Assembly (NCBI RefSeq): GCF_000230695.2
Contig: NC_020541.1
Location: 3,596,001 to 3,660,000 of the forward strand
Source: Rhodanobacter denitrificans
GTDB taxonomy: Bacteria; Pseudomonadota; Gammaproteobacteria; Xanthomonadales; Rhodanobacteraceae
Direction of reading: 5' to 3'
Length of the DNA stretch: 64,000 bases
Within the stretch, counting starts at the first letter, position 1. Every line of letters begins with the position of its first letter. The translations under genes were made by a program, and so were the position numbers. The notes below the pieces were generated by a model. The model made no database searches. It worked only from the letters and a program-made list of their open reading frames with translations, and had not been told where the DNA came from. Shown in pieces: positions 1 to 7,360 of this stretch.

Positions 1-82
1 AACGCCCATGCATGGCCGCCTTCATGCGCAATCGGGCCTTCAGCTGATCATCGATGTTGCGGATGGTCATGGTCGTAGTCAT
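1..82 (-). CDS. FitA-like ribbon-helix-helix antitoxin, N-terminal part only
   Basis: Reading leftward from ATG at 82 gives MTTTMTIRNIDDQLKARLRM and continues off the window edge. The MTIRNIDD...LKARLR pattern is typical of FitA/VapB-type ribbon-helix-helix antitoxins, which bind their own promoter and neutralise a PIN-domain toxin; the toxin would lie outside the window. An alternative start is ATG at 70. Only about 27 residues are visible, so the family call is plausible but not certain. Confidence 0.5.
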   Translation of the reverse strand, partial: MTTTMTIRNIDDQLKARLRMKAAMHGR

Positions 83-450
83 TAAAATGTACTCGGATTA
101 AGCATTGACTGCATTCTATGCATTGCTTGCAATTGCGGCAAGCCCTTGGCGTCCTCGAGGGCCGAGGGCGGGATAAAACCCGGGTGGAAATCGAAAGATT
201 GACGTTTTTGCGCCGCAGACGACTACAACGAAAGAGGTGGCACGCATCGCCGTGGACAACCCAGACATCGACCTGCAGCGCGCGCAACGACAGGCCCACC
301 AGACAGGCACAGGTTTCGCCCTGGCAAGGCTGGCGTGGATGCCGTCGCCGCCTTGTGTGGCGATCCAGCAGAAACCTGGAGCGTATGGTGCAAAGTCGGC
401 GACAAAGGAGCGCAAGCCGTACCACCCGACGCAACGGAAGAGCCGGCAAT
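83..450. other. Non-coding stretch without a supported gene
   Basis: Between the antitoxin start and the symporter stop I find no reading frame with recognisable protein character. The frames present are arginine/proline/cysteine-rich with no domain, good ribosome site or similarity I recognise. It may carry the antitoxin promoter at its left end and the 3' end of the symporter operon at its right end. Confidence 0.4.
110..122. promoter_or_regulatory. Small inverted repeat upstream of the antitoxin
   Basis: TGCAT-tct-ATGCA is a perfect 5-bp inverted repeat 28 bases upstream of the antitoxin start. A second palindrome, GCAATTGC, lies at 129-136. Antitoxins of this family usually autoregulate through such palindromes, so an operator is possible. 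This is inference from position and symmetry only. Confidence 0.3.
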
Positions 451-1686
451 TCAGGCCGTATCGCGCCGCGACTGCCGCGTCACCACGCTGGTGGCGGTGA
501 GGTCGCCGGTGACGTTGCCCAGCGTGGCCAGCGCGTCGGGGAGGGTGTCGACCGCCAGCATCAGGCCCAGCGGGCTGAGCGGCAGGCCCATCGCCTGCGC
601 CACCGGCAGGTTGGTGGCGATGAAGGTGACCTGGCCCGGCAGGCCGACCGAACCCAAGCTGATCACCACCGCCAGCAGCGCGCCGGCGAGCAGCTGCGCG
701 GTGGACAGGTCGATGCCGTAGGCCCAGGCGATGAACACCGCCGAGGTCACGTACTGTACCGGGCTGGTCAGGCGGAACAGGCTCACCGCCATCGGCAGCA
801 CCAGCGCGGCCACCTGCTGCGGGTAGCCGAGCCGGCGGTCGGCGCTTTCCAGCATCGCCGGCAGCGAGGCCAGCGAGGACTGCGTGCTGACCGCCACCAC
901 CTGCGCCGGCACCAGCGCCAGCGCGAACCGGCGCAGCTTCTCGCCGCCGAACACCACCGCCAGCGGCAGCAGCATCACGGTGACCGCCAGGTACAGCAGG
1001 CACTCGACCAGCACGTATACGCCGAGCGCGCTGAGCATCCCTAAGCCCGAGCGAGCGCACACGGAAAGGATCAGCGCGAACACGCCCAGCGGCGCGATCC
1101 ACAGCACCCAGCGCACGATCACGATCATCGCATCGCTGATTGCCTGGAAGAATTCCATCAGCAGCGCGCGCCGCGCCGGCGCGATCCGGGTCAGCGCGAA
1201 ACCGAGGAACAGCGCGAACACCACCAGCGGCAGCATCGCGCTCTGCGCCGCGGCCATGACCGCGTTGTTCGGCACGATCGCCACCAGCGTGTCGATCCAG
1301 TTCGGCGCCGCCTGCGCGGCCACGGGCACGCTGGCGTGGTCGAGCGCGGTGATCAGCGCCGGATTGTGCGGGAACAGCGCGAACACCAGCGGCGCCGCCA
1401 GCGCCGCGAACAGCGCGCCGCCGGTCAGCACCACGACGAACACCACGATCGCGCGCCGCGCGATGCGGCCCGAGGCGGCCGCGTCGGTGGCGGTATTGAC
1501 GCCTACCACCACCAGCGCCAGCACCAGCGGCACCACGGTCATCTGCAGCGCGTTCAGCCACAGCTTGCCGATCGGCTGCGCCACGTTCGCCACCTGCAAC
1601 GCCACGGTTTCGTCCCAGCCGGCCAGCAGCAGGCCGATCAGCGCGCCGGCGGCCAGCCCCACCAGGACCCGGGTGGTCGCACTCAC
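451..1686 (-). CDS. Na+/H+:dicarboxylate (DAACS) symporter
   Basis: A 411-residue polytopic inner-membrane protein of the dicarboxylate/amino acid:cation symporter family (GltP/DctA type). The family imports glutamate, aspartate or C4-dicarboxylates, and some members import cystine. Hydrophobic segments run throughout. The serine-rich STQSSLASLP motif near residue 270 and the VDTLPD segment near the C terminus match the re-entrant loop and substrate-site region. I chose GTG at 1686 because it forms a GTGA overlap with the stop of the preceding L,D-transpeptidase gene; the upstream ATG at 1725 would overlap that gene by over 40 bases. It is the last gene of a leftward operon of peptidoglycan-peptide genes, so glutamate or a small peptide product is a reasonable substrate. 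Specificity is not shown by sequence. Confidence 0.85.
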   Translation of the reverse strand: MSATTRVLVGLAAGALIGLLLAGWDETVALQVANVAQPIGKLWLNALQMTVVPLVLALVVVGVNTATDAAASGRIARRAIVVFVVVLTGGALFAALAAPLVFALFPHNPALITALDHASVPVAAQAAPNWIDTLVAIVPNNAVMAAAQSAMLPLVVFALFLGFALTRIAPARRALLMEFFQAISDAMIVIVRWVLWIAPLGVFALILSVCARSGLGMLSALGVYVLVECLLYLAVTVMLLPLAVVFGGEKLRRFALALVPAQVVAVSTQSSLASLPAMLESADRRLGYPQQVAALVLPMAVSLFRLTSPVQYVTSAVFIAWAYGIDLSTAQLLAGALLAVVISLGSVGLPGQVTFIATNLPVAQAMGLPLSPLGLMLAVDTLPDALATLGNVTGDLTATSVVTRQSRRDTA

Positions 1687-2462
1687 CGTGCGGCATCCAC
1701 GGCGGCGAGCGCCGGCAGTTGCCATTCATCGCGCAGCCGCTCGTACTCGGCCTGCGGCAGCAGCACGAAGACCGGATGCTGCTGCGGCTTCAGCCAGGTC
1801 AGCAGCCGCTGCATCAGCGCCGGCGTCATCGCGGTGCAGCCGGCGGTGGCGTCGCTGGGCGACTTCCACAGGTGGGCGAAGATGCAGCTGCCGCCTTGCG
1901 GCGCCGCCTGCACGTTGTGCTCGATCACGAAGCCGAGCCGGTAGCGCTGGTCGCCGTTCGCATGCAGGTCACGCCGCATCGGCTCGCTGGAACCCTTCAC
2001 CGCCTCCACGCCGACCACGTTCGCGTCGACGATGCGGTTGTACTGCGTCGTGCCGCTGACATCCATGCACCAGTCGCTGGCGCTGAGCGCGCGGTAGGGC
2101 AACGCAGTGGCCGTGTGCGCGGCGTAGCCGAACGCCTCGCCGATGCGGAACACGCCGGCCGGGCTGCGGTTGTCGCCCTCGTGCTTCACCGGGCCGCCGG
2201 TCTGCGGCGCGTTCAGGCCCAGGCCCCAGCCGGCGCCGTTCTTGCCGATGGTCACCGGTGCGGGCGCGACGACTTCCCGCCAGGCATCGCCGTGGCGCTC
2301 GAAGGCGCGCAGCTCGCCCTGGTCGGCGTTCCAGCCGGCGGTGGTGACCACGATCATCTGGCGGGCGTCCTGCCAGGGCGCGTCCGCGGCGGCGGCATGC
2401 GCAGCGCCGGCAAGCGTGGCGGCAAACGCCAGCAGGGCAAGGGTGCGACGGTGAACAGTCAT
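1683..2462 (-). CDS. Secreted L,D-transpeptidase-fold (YkuD/ErfK-like) protein
   Basis: 259 residues from ATG at 2462, beginning with a clear Sec signal peptide (MTVHRRTLALLAFAATLAGA, cleavage near AHA). The C-terminal half contains FAHLWKSP followed by TAGCTAM. This is a variant of the L,D-transpeptidase H...S-x-GC active site, with Cys as nucleophile. Family members cross-link or trim peptidoglycan peptides at meso-DAP in the periplasm; a carboxypeptidase-like use is also possible. The motif deviates from the standard SHGCIR form, so the reaction is uncertain. It lies downstream of the regulator gene after about 145 bases carrying a repeat element, and is translationally coupled to the symporter gene. 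A longer frame reaches 2597 but would put the repeat in the protein. Confidence 0.75.
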   Translation of the reverse strand: MTVHRRTLALLAFAATLAGAAHAAAADAPWQDARQMIVVTTAGWNADQGELRAFERHGDAWREVVAPAPVTIGKNGAGWGLGLNAPQTGGPVKHEGDNRSPAGVFRIGEAFGYAAHTATALPYRALSASDWCMDVSGTTQYNRIVDANVVGVEAVKGSSEPMRRDLHANGDQRYRLGFVIEHNVQAAPQGGSCIFAHLWKSPSDATAGCTAMTPALMQRLLTWLKPQQHPVFVLLPQAEYERLRDEWQLPALAAVDAAR

Positions 2463-2498
2463 CAGCTTTTCATCCGGCAATTCTTCATCACGCAACAT

Positions 2499-2587
2499 GA
2501 GCCCGCTTGCGGGTGGTGCTTCTGCGAATCCCGAATCCCGAATCCCGAATCCCGGCTCAAAAGCATCGCCCGCAAGCGGGCTCCTAC
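2499..2587. repeat. REP-like inverted repeat with 7-bp tandem core, copy 1
   Basis: The left arm at 2499-2520 and right arm at 2562-2587 form an imperfect inverted repeat built on GCCCGC(T)TGCGGGC. The right arm nearly matches the right arm of the element at 44447-44472 (24 of 26 bases). Between the arms, the heptamer CGAATCC is repeated four times (2525-2552). It lies in the gap between two co-directional genes. Such dispersed palindromes are common in xanthomonads and may act as mRNA-stabilising or attenuating hairpins. Confidence 0.75.
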
Positions 2588-2606
2588 GATTCCCCATTCC
2601 CGGCCC

Positions 2607-3464
2607 TCACGGCTCCAGCATCAGCTGGATGCGGTCGAGGTTGGCCAGCAGCTGCGCGTGGCGATCGTCGTGGCCCTCGCACAGCTGCACGAATACGCCG
2701 TCGAGCAGGTGCTGCAGCGCCGACTGGTACAGCAGCGGCTGGATGTACGGCAGCTCGTCGTGCGCCGACACCACCAGGGCGAGGTCGGCCAGCGCGCGCA
2801 GCGGGTTCGCGGTGTGCCGCGTCACCGTGATCACCTGGCCGCGGCGCTCGCGGAAGTAGCGGGCGATCTTGCACAGCGCCGGGTGGTTGCCGTGCTCGGA
2901 GAACACCAGCAGCACGTCGCCGGCGCTGGCCGCGGAGACGTTCGCGGTCATCCGCGCGGTGTCGAAGTTGTGCACGGTGAGGATGCCCAGCAGCGACAGC
3001 TTCAGCGCGAAGCCGCGCGCGTGGATGTCGTCCTCGCCCAGCCCGATGATGAACACCTTGCCGGCACGGCCGGCCTGCTCGATCGCGTCGGCCACCGCAT
3101 GCAGGGTCTGCGGCGGGTTGATCAGCCGGGTCGCCTCCTCGGCTTCGGACTTGCGCCGCCACAAGTTGCCGGCGGAGGCACCACCGCCCTCGCCGCCGCT
3201 CGCCGCCGCGACCTGCGGCGTGTCGCCGTTGTCGGCGCGGGCGATCGCCTCGCCGACCGAATACTTCAGGTCCGGATAGCCCTTGAAGCCGAGCTTCTGG
3301 GTGAACTTGACCACGCTGGACTGGCTGATCCCCAGCGCGTTGGCCAGTTGCTGCGAGGAGTAGTCACGCAGGAGTTGCGCGTTTTCGAGGATGAAGTCGG
3401 CGATGCGCCGCTCCACTGCCGACATCTGGTCGCGTTCCGAACGGATTTTGACCAGCGGCGACAT
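2607..3464 (-). CDS. RpiR/MurR-family transcriptional regulator
   Basis: 285 residues. The N-terminal 80 form the RpiR helix-turn-helix (SSQQLANALGISQSSVVKFT, then GFKGYPDLK). After a glycine/alanine-rich linker, the C-terminal half is a SIS sugar-phosphate-binding domain (VFIIGLGEDD, DVLLVFSEHG). Family members sense phosphosugars such as MurNAc-6-P and usually repress neighbouring catabolic genes. The start at 3464 gives a TGATG overlap with the epimerase stop, so the two are translationally coupled. Location inside a peptidoglycan-peptide operon suggests it controls this operon and perhaps the divergent one. A MurNAc-related ligand is inference. Confidence 0.88.
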   Translation of the reverse strand: MSPLVKIRSERDQMSAVERRIADFILENAQLLRDYSSQQLANALGISQSSVVKFTQKLGFKGYPDLKYSVGEAIARADNGDTPQVAAASGGEGGGASAGNLWRRKSEAEEATRLINPPQTLHAVADAIEQAGRAGKVFIIGLGEDDIHARGFALKLSLLGILTVHNFDTARMTANVSAASAGDVLLVFSEHGNHPALCKIARYFRERRGQVITVTRHTANPLRALADLALVVSAHDELPYIQPLLYQSALQHLLDGVFVQLCEGHDDRHAQLLANLDRIQLMLEP

Positions 3465-4567
3465 CAGGCTTCGATCCTCTCCAGTCCGCGGATCTCGCGG
3501 ATGCCCAGTCCGGGGGCGTCCGTCACCGAGATTTCCGACTCGTTGAAGATTACCCCACCGTCGACCGGATTGAACTGGCACAGCGAGGGGCCGTCCAGAT
3601 CGACCTTGGTGATCACGTTCGACTTCGCCACCGCCACGTGCACCGCCGCCGCCACGCTGATCGAGGTTTCCAGCATGCAGCCGATCATGCACTCGATGCC
3701 GTGCATCGCGGCGATGTCGGCGATGCGCACCGCGTTGGAGATGCCGCCGGTCTTCATCAGCTTGATGTTGATGATGTCGGCCGCGCGCAGGCGGATCAGC
3801 TCGATCACCTCCATCGGGCCGAACACGCTCTCGTCGGCCATCACCGGCGTGTGCACGCGCTCGGTGACGTAGCGCATGCCGGCCAGGTCGCGCGCCTTCA
3901 CCGGCTGCTCGATCAGCTCCAGCTTGATGCCGGCCTCCTCCAGCGTCTGCAGCGCGTACACCGCCTGCTTGGCGGTCCAGCCCTGGTTCGCGTCCAGCCG
4001 CAGCAGCGCGCGCCCTTCCACCGCGGCGTAGATCGCCTTGACCCGCTCGATGTCGACGCCGATGTCCTTGCCCACCTTGATCTTCAGCGACTCGAAGCCG
4101 CGCTCCACCGCGGAAACCGAGTCGGCCACCATCTTGTCGATGTAGTCGACGCTGATGGTGATGTCGGTGGTGATCACCGGGTCGCCGCCGCCCAAGAGCT
4201 TGTACAGCGGCGCGCCGTAGAGCTGGCCCCACAGGTCGTACACCGCGATCTCCACCGCCGCCTTGGCGCTGGTGTTCTTCTCCATCGAAGACTGGATCAG
4301 CTGGGTGAGGTGGTTGAGCTCGGCGATGTCCTGGCCGATCAGCCGCGGGGAGATGTAGTGGCGGATCGCGTCGATGATCGAGCCGTGGGTGTCGCCGGTG
4401 ATCACCGCGGTGGCCGGCGCCTCGCCGTAACCGACCTGGCCCGTGTCGGTATGCACCATCACCACGATGTCCTCCACCGTGTTGACCGTGCGCAGCGCCG
4501 TCTTGAACGGGGTCTTCAGCGGCACCCGCAGCATGCCGAACTGGATGTCGGTGATTTTCATGGGCAA
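3464..4567 (-). CDS. L-Ala-D/L-Glu epimerase (enolase superfamily dipeptide epimerase)
   Basis: 367 residues, the normal size for the muconate-lactonizing subgroup of the enolase superfamily. Visible motifs are the KIK base pair (Lys162 and Lys164), the metal-ligand segments LDANQGW, IEQPV and ADESV, the second catalytic lysine in NIKLMKTGG, and GCMLETS near the C terminus. The family converts L-Ala-D-Glu released from murein peptides to L-Ala-L-Glu, which ordinary dipeptidases can cut. It acts in the cytoplasm and there is no signal peptide. The flanking NlpC/P60 endopeptidase and RpiR-type regulator are the same partners seen in ykf-like murein-peptide operons, supporting this substrate over other dipeptides. 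ATG at 4561 is an alternative start. Confidence 0.9.
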   Translation of the reverse strand: MPMKITDIQFGMLRVPLKTPFKTALRTVNTVEDIVVMVHTDTGQVGYGEAPATAVITGDTHGSIIDAIRHYISPRLIGQDIAELNHLTQLIQSSMEKNTSAKAAVEIAVYDLWGQLYGAPLYKLLGGGDPVITTDITISVDYIDKMVADSVSAVERGFESLKIKVGKDIGVDIERVKAIYAAVEGRALLRLDANQGWTAKQAVYALQTLEEAGIKLELIEQPVKARDLAGMRYVTERVHTPVMADESVFGPMEVIELIRLRAADIINIKLMKTGGISNAVRIADIAAMHGIECMIGCMLETSISVAAAVHVAVAKSNVITKVDLDGPSLCQFNPVDGGVIFNESEISVTDAPGLGIREIRGLERIEA

Positions 4568-4612
4568 GCCTTCATGGAATCTGTGTCCTTTTTCTTCTTG
4601 GTGCAGGCGCGC

Positions 4613-6016
4613 TCAGTGGCGGATGCGCACGATGCTGGTCATGCGGTCGACAAAGGTCTGCTGGTCGTTGAACAGCATCGGCAGCAGCGGCGTCACCGAC
4701 ACCGCGTTGAGCTTGACGTGCGCCTTGCTGCCGTCCGCCTTGCGGTAACTCATGCCGCCCACGTCGTGGATCACGTAGGGCTGGCCGTGCAGCTGGCCGA
4801 TCACCATCATCACGTGGCCGGGGATGTAGACCAGGTCGCCCACCTGCAACGCATGCGCCGCCTTGAGGCGTTCTTCGCGGCTGTCCTTCGCGGTGAACGC
4901 GCGGCGTTCCAGCGCCGGGCTGATCGCCTGCTTGCTGGTGTTGCGCGGCATCTCGACGCCCATGCTGCGGTACACGTCGGAAACGAAGCCGCTGCAGTCG
5001 CGGCCGTCATAGGCGTGACCCCAGCCATAGCGCTCGCCGAGGAACTTGAACGCCTGGCGGACCAGGTTGGCACGGGTCAGTGGCAGGTAGTCGGCGGCGG
5101 TATCGGTGTTCTTCTGCAGCAGCGCCGGGCTGAAGCCGAGCGTGCCGTCGGCCTTGCGCAGCGGCAGCTCGAGCACGTGCGCGGCGTACGGCGTCTGCCC
5201 GTTGACCGGCTGGTCCGGCGCCAGGCCGGTCGCCAGCGGCACGCGCGTGCCCATGTCCAGCGGCAGCTGCGATACCGCCGGCTGCTCGCGGGTGAACACG
5301 GTGCGCTCTACCGCGCCGGTGATCACCCGGTACGGCGCCTTGTCGGCGTAGCCGAACACTTCGGCCGCGCCGCCTTCGGCCACGTTCTCCTTCTCGGTCC
5401 AGGCGGCATAGCGCGGGCTGACCACGAACAGCCACTGGTCGTCGGCGCTGGCGTGCACGATCGCCACCGGTGTGCCGGGAAACTCGGCGCTTTCCTGGAA
5501 GCGGTCGATGTCGGTGTCGCCCTTTGTGCTGAACACGCGCAGCGTGGTGGGGAACGTGCGCAGCGCGGCGCGGCGCACCACCAGGCCGTAGCGCGTCGGC
5601 TGCTGCGCGGGAATCGCATCGAGCGCGAGGTTGCCGACCGCGGCATCCAGCGTGGCGGCCGGCACCGGCCGGCCGTCGACGTCGAACAGCGGACGGTCCG
5701 GCCGCTCGGACAGCGCCTCGATCCAGCCGGCAACCTGCTCGCGGCCCAGGGTTTTCGGCAACGCGCGCAGGCCGTGCATCGACGGATCGAGCTGCAGCAA
5801 CTTCGCGTTCTGCGCCTCGATCGCGGCGCGGTCGAGGATCACCCGATCGGGCTCGGCCTGCAGGCCGATCCAGAATGCGGGCGTGAGCTGCGCCTCGCCG
5901 ACGCCGAGCACGCCGGACGGCGGCACGGTCAACGCAGCGTTCGCCTCGCGCGCCTGCGATGGTGCGCCGGCGAAGGCGAGCGCAAGCACGGTGGCAGCAA
6001 GCAGGGAAAATCGCAT
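4613..6016 (-). CDS. Secreted SH3-NlpC/P60 gamma-D-Glu-diamino acid endopeptidase
   Basis: 467 residues with a Sec signal peptide (MRFSLLAATVLALAFAGA). A central region of about 200 residues resembles the SH3-like domains of YkfC-type enzymes. A C-terminal NlpC/P60 domain carries the catalytic Cys341 in DCSGFVSD, His in PGHVMMVIG and a third polar residue in YVIHDVGG. Such enzymes cut the bond between gamma-D-Glu and DAP or Lys in free murein peptides, yielding L-Ala-D-Glu for the epimerase encoded just downstream (46-base gap). The start is ambiguous: ATG at 6043 would give a TGATG overlap with the upstream gene and nine extra basic residues, while 6016 has a better ribosome-site spacing (TAGGACC) and a classical leader. 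Confidence 0.88.
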   Translation of the reverse strand: MRFSLLAATVLALAFAGAPSQAREANAALTVPPSGVLGVGEAQLTPAFWIGLQAEPDRVILDRAAIEAQNAKLLQLDPSMHGLRALPKTLGREQVAGWIEALSERPDRPLFDVDGRPVPAATLDAAVGNLALDAIPAQQPTRYGLVVRRAALRTFPTTLRVFSTKGDTDIDRFQESAEFPGTPVAIVHASADDQWLFVVSPRYAAWTEKENVAEGGAAEVFGYADKAPYRVITGAVERTVFTREQPAVSQLPLDMGTRVPLATGLAPDQPVNGQTPYAAHVLELPLRKADGTLGFSPALLQKNTDTAADYLPLTRANLVRQAFKFLGERYGWGHAYDGRDCSGFVSDVYRSMGVEMPRNTSKQAISPALERRAFTAKDSREERLKAAHALQVGDLVYIPGHVMMVIGQLHGQPYVIHDVGGMSYRKADGSKAHVKLNAVSVTPLLPMLFNDQQTFVDRMTSIVRIRH

Positions 6017-6042
6017 CGTCTTGGTCCTATGTTGAAACCGCA

Positions 6043-7200
6043 TCACCCACCCGCCAGCGTGGACAGGATCGTCGCCACCAGCAGGCCGAAACCGGTGCCC
6101 AGGATGTAGCCGAGCAGGGCCAGCAGGATACCGACCGGTACCAGCGCGGCCGAATAGCTGGCCGCCAGGATCGGCGTGGCCGCCACGCCGCCAATATGCG
6201 CCAGCGAAGAGATCCCGCACAGGTACAGGTCGAAGCGGAACAGCTTGGCGCAGCCGATCAGCAGCACCGCATGGATCGCGATGATGGTGACGCCGCACAG
6301 CAGGTACAGCGGGGCCGCAGCGATGCCCTGGAAGTTGCTCTGCGAGGCCAGCACCGCCACCACGCTGATCAGCATCGCGCTGGAAATCGTGCTGGCGCCA
6401 GGAAACTCCGCCAGTGGCGTGTGCGCCACCAGCAGGCCGAAGCCGGTGGCCAGCAGGATGGCCCAGGTGGTCGCGCTGATCATGCCGGACACCGGCAGCC
6501 AGTTGGCCAGCCAGCCCGACAGCGCCGCCACCGCCAGCGCCATGCCCAGCCACAGCAGCACGCTGTCGTAGGTGGTCGGCGCCTTGGCCTTCACCGGCGC
6601 CAGCGGAGTGTCGCCGCTGGATTTTGCCCGGGTCCAGCGGTTGAACGCCGGCGCCAATCGCGCCACCGAGAACAGCACCACCACCCACATCGAGTAACCC
6701 AGCGCATCGGTCAGCAGCGACATCGCCAGGTACGTGTCTGACATGCCGATCGCCTGCTTCACCGCGATCATGTTCGCGGTGCCGCCGACCCAGCTACCGG
6801 AGAGCGCGGCCAGCGGCTGCCAGTCGTTGCCGGGCAGCCAGTGGCGATAGATCAGGTAGGTGCCGATGAAGGCCACGAACAGGCTCAGCGAGGTGCAGGC
6901 GAACACGCCGAGTACGCGCGGGCCGAGCCGCCAGATCGCGCGCAGGTCGCAGTTGATCATCAGCAGGAACAGCAGGGCCGGCACCATGTGCGACACCAGC
7001 ATCGACTGCGCCGCCTTGATCTCCGCGTTGACCTGCCACAGCCCGGAAACCGCCAGCGCAGTGACCAGCAGATAGGTCAGCACGATCGGCGGCAGCACCG
7101 AAAACAGCTTCCAGCCGAAGCGGCGTTCCATCGCCGGAAACAAACCGGCGATCAGCAACATCAGCGCCAGGTAGGGCCAGACCGTGTGGATCACATGCAT
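6043..7200 (-). CDS. DUF819 (YjcL-like) polytopic membrane protein
   Basis: 385 residues, almost wholly hydrophobic, with about ten transmembrane segments in two repeated halves. Family features are the GSWVGGTANMIAVKQAI segment after the first half and SSLAHIGGVAATPILAA in the second. The family has no settled function but has a transporter-like, sodium-symporter-related fold. It is the first gene of the leftward operon and precedes the secreted endopeptidase gene with an overlap. Here an uptake or exchange role for murein-derived peptides or D-amino acids is a reasonable guess. The start ATG at 7200 follows a GAGGGG ribosome site. Confidence 0.8.
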   Translation of the reverse strand: MHVIHTVWPYLALMLLIAGLFPAMERRFGWKLFSVLPPIVLTYLLVTALAVSGLWQVNAEIKAAQSMLVSHMVPALLFLLMINCDLRAIWRLGPRVLGVFACTSLSLFVAFIGTYLIYRHWLPGNDWQPLAALSGSWVGGTANMIAVKQAIGMSDTYLAMSLLTDALGYSMWVVVLFSVARLAPAFNRWTRAKSSGDTPLAPVKAKAPTTYDSVLLWLGMALAVAALSGWLANWLPVSGMISATTWAILLATGFGLLVAHTPLAEFPGASTISSAMLISVVAVLASQSNFQGIAAAPLYLLCGVTIIAIHAVLLIGCAKLFRFDLYLCGISSLAHIGGVAATPILAASYSAALVPVGILLALLGYILGTGFGLLVATILSTLAGG

Positions 7201-7274
7201 CCCCTCGTGGATCGTTCGCGGGCATTCGCAGGCTGGCTGGTTTCCACCATCAAGGAATAGCTGATTCTTGTAGA

Positions 7275-7286
7275 CTTCGATCGAAG
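7275..7286. promoter_or_regulatory. 12-bp palindrome between divergent operons
   Basis: CTTCGATCGAAG is a perfect palindrome in the 160-base region between the DUF819 start (7200) and the transglutaminase-fold gene (7361). It is flanked by AT-rich sequence (CATAAATTATTGA) suited to promoter elements. RpiR-type regulators bind short palindromes in such divergent regions, so it is a candidate operator for the regulator encoded at 2607-3464. There is no direct evidence beyond symmetry and location. Confidence 0.4.
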
Positions 7287-7360
7287 CATAAATTATTGAC
7301 CGGCATTTGCAAGCGTGTTACACAGCGGCTTCAGGGGATTCGTTGCGGGGACGTTTGTCG

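Noticed and set aside
48..449. 133-residue minus-strand frame near the left edge
   Set aside because: Arg/Cys-rich with no leader, domain or ribosome site, and overlaps the promoter region of the antitoxin gene.
1686..1725. ATG start at 1725 for the DAACS symporter
   Set aside because: It overlaps the preceding gene by over 40 bases and adds a basic Arg-rich extension. The GTG at 1686 gives a standard GTGA overlap.
2607..4232. 541-residue minus-strand frame spanning regulator and part of the epimerase gene
   Set aside because: Only its C-terminal part, from ATG 3464, has regulator sequence. The rest is a shadow of the epimerase gene.
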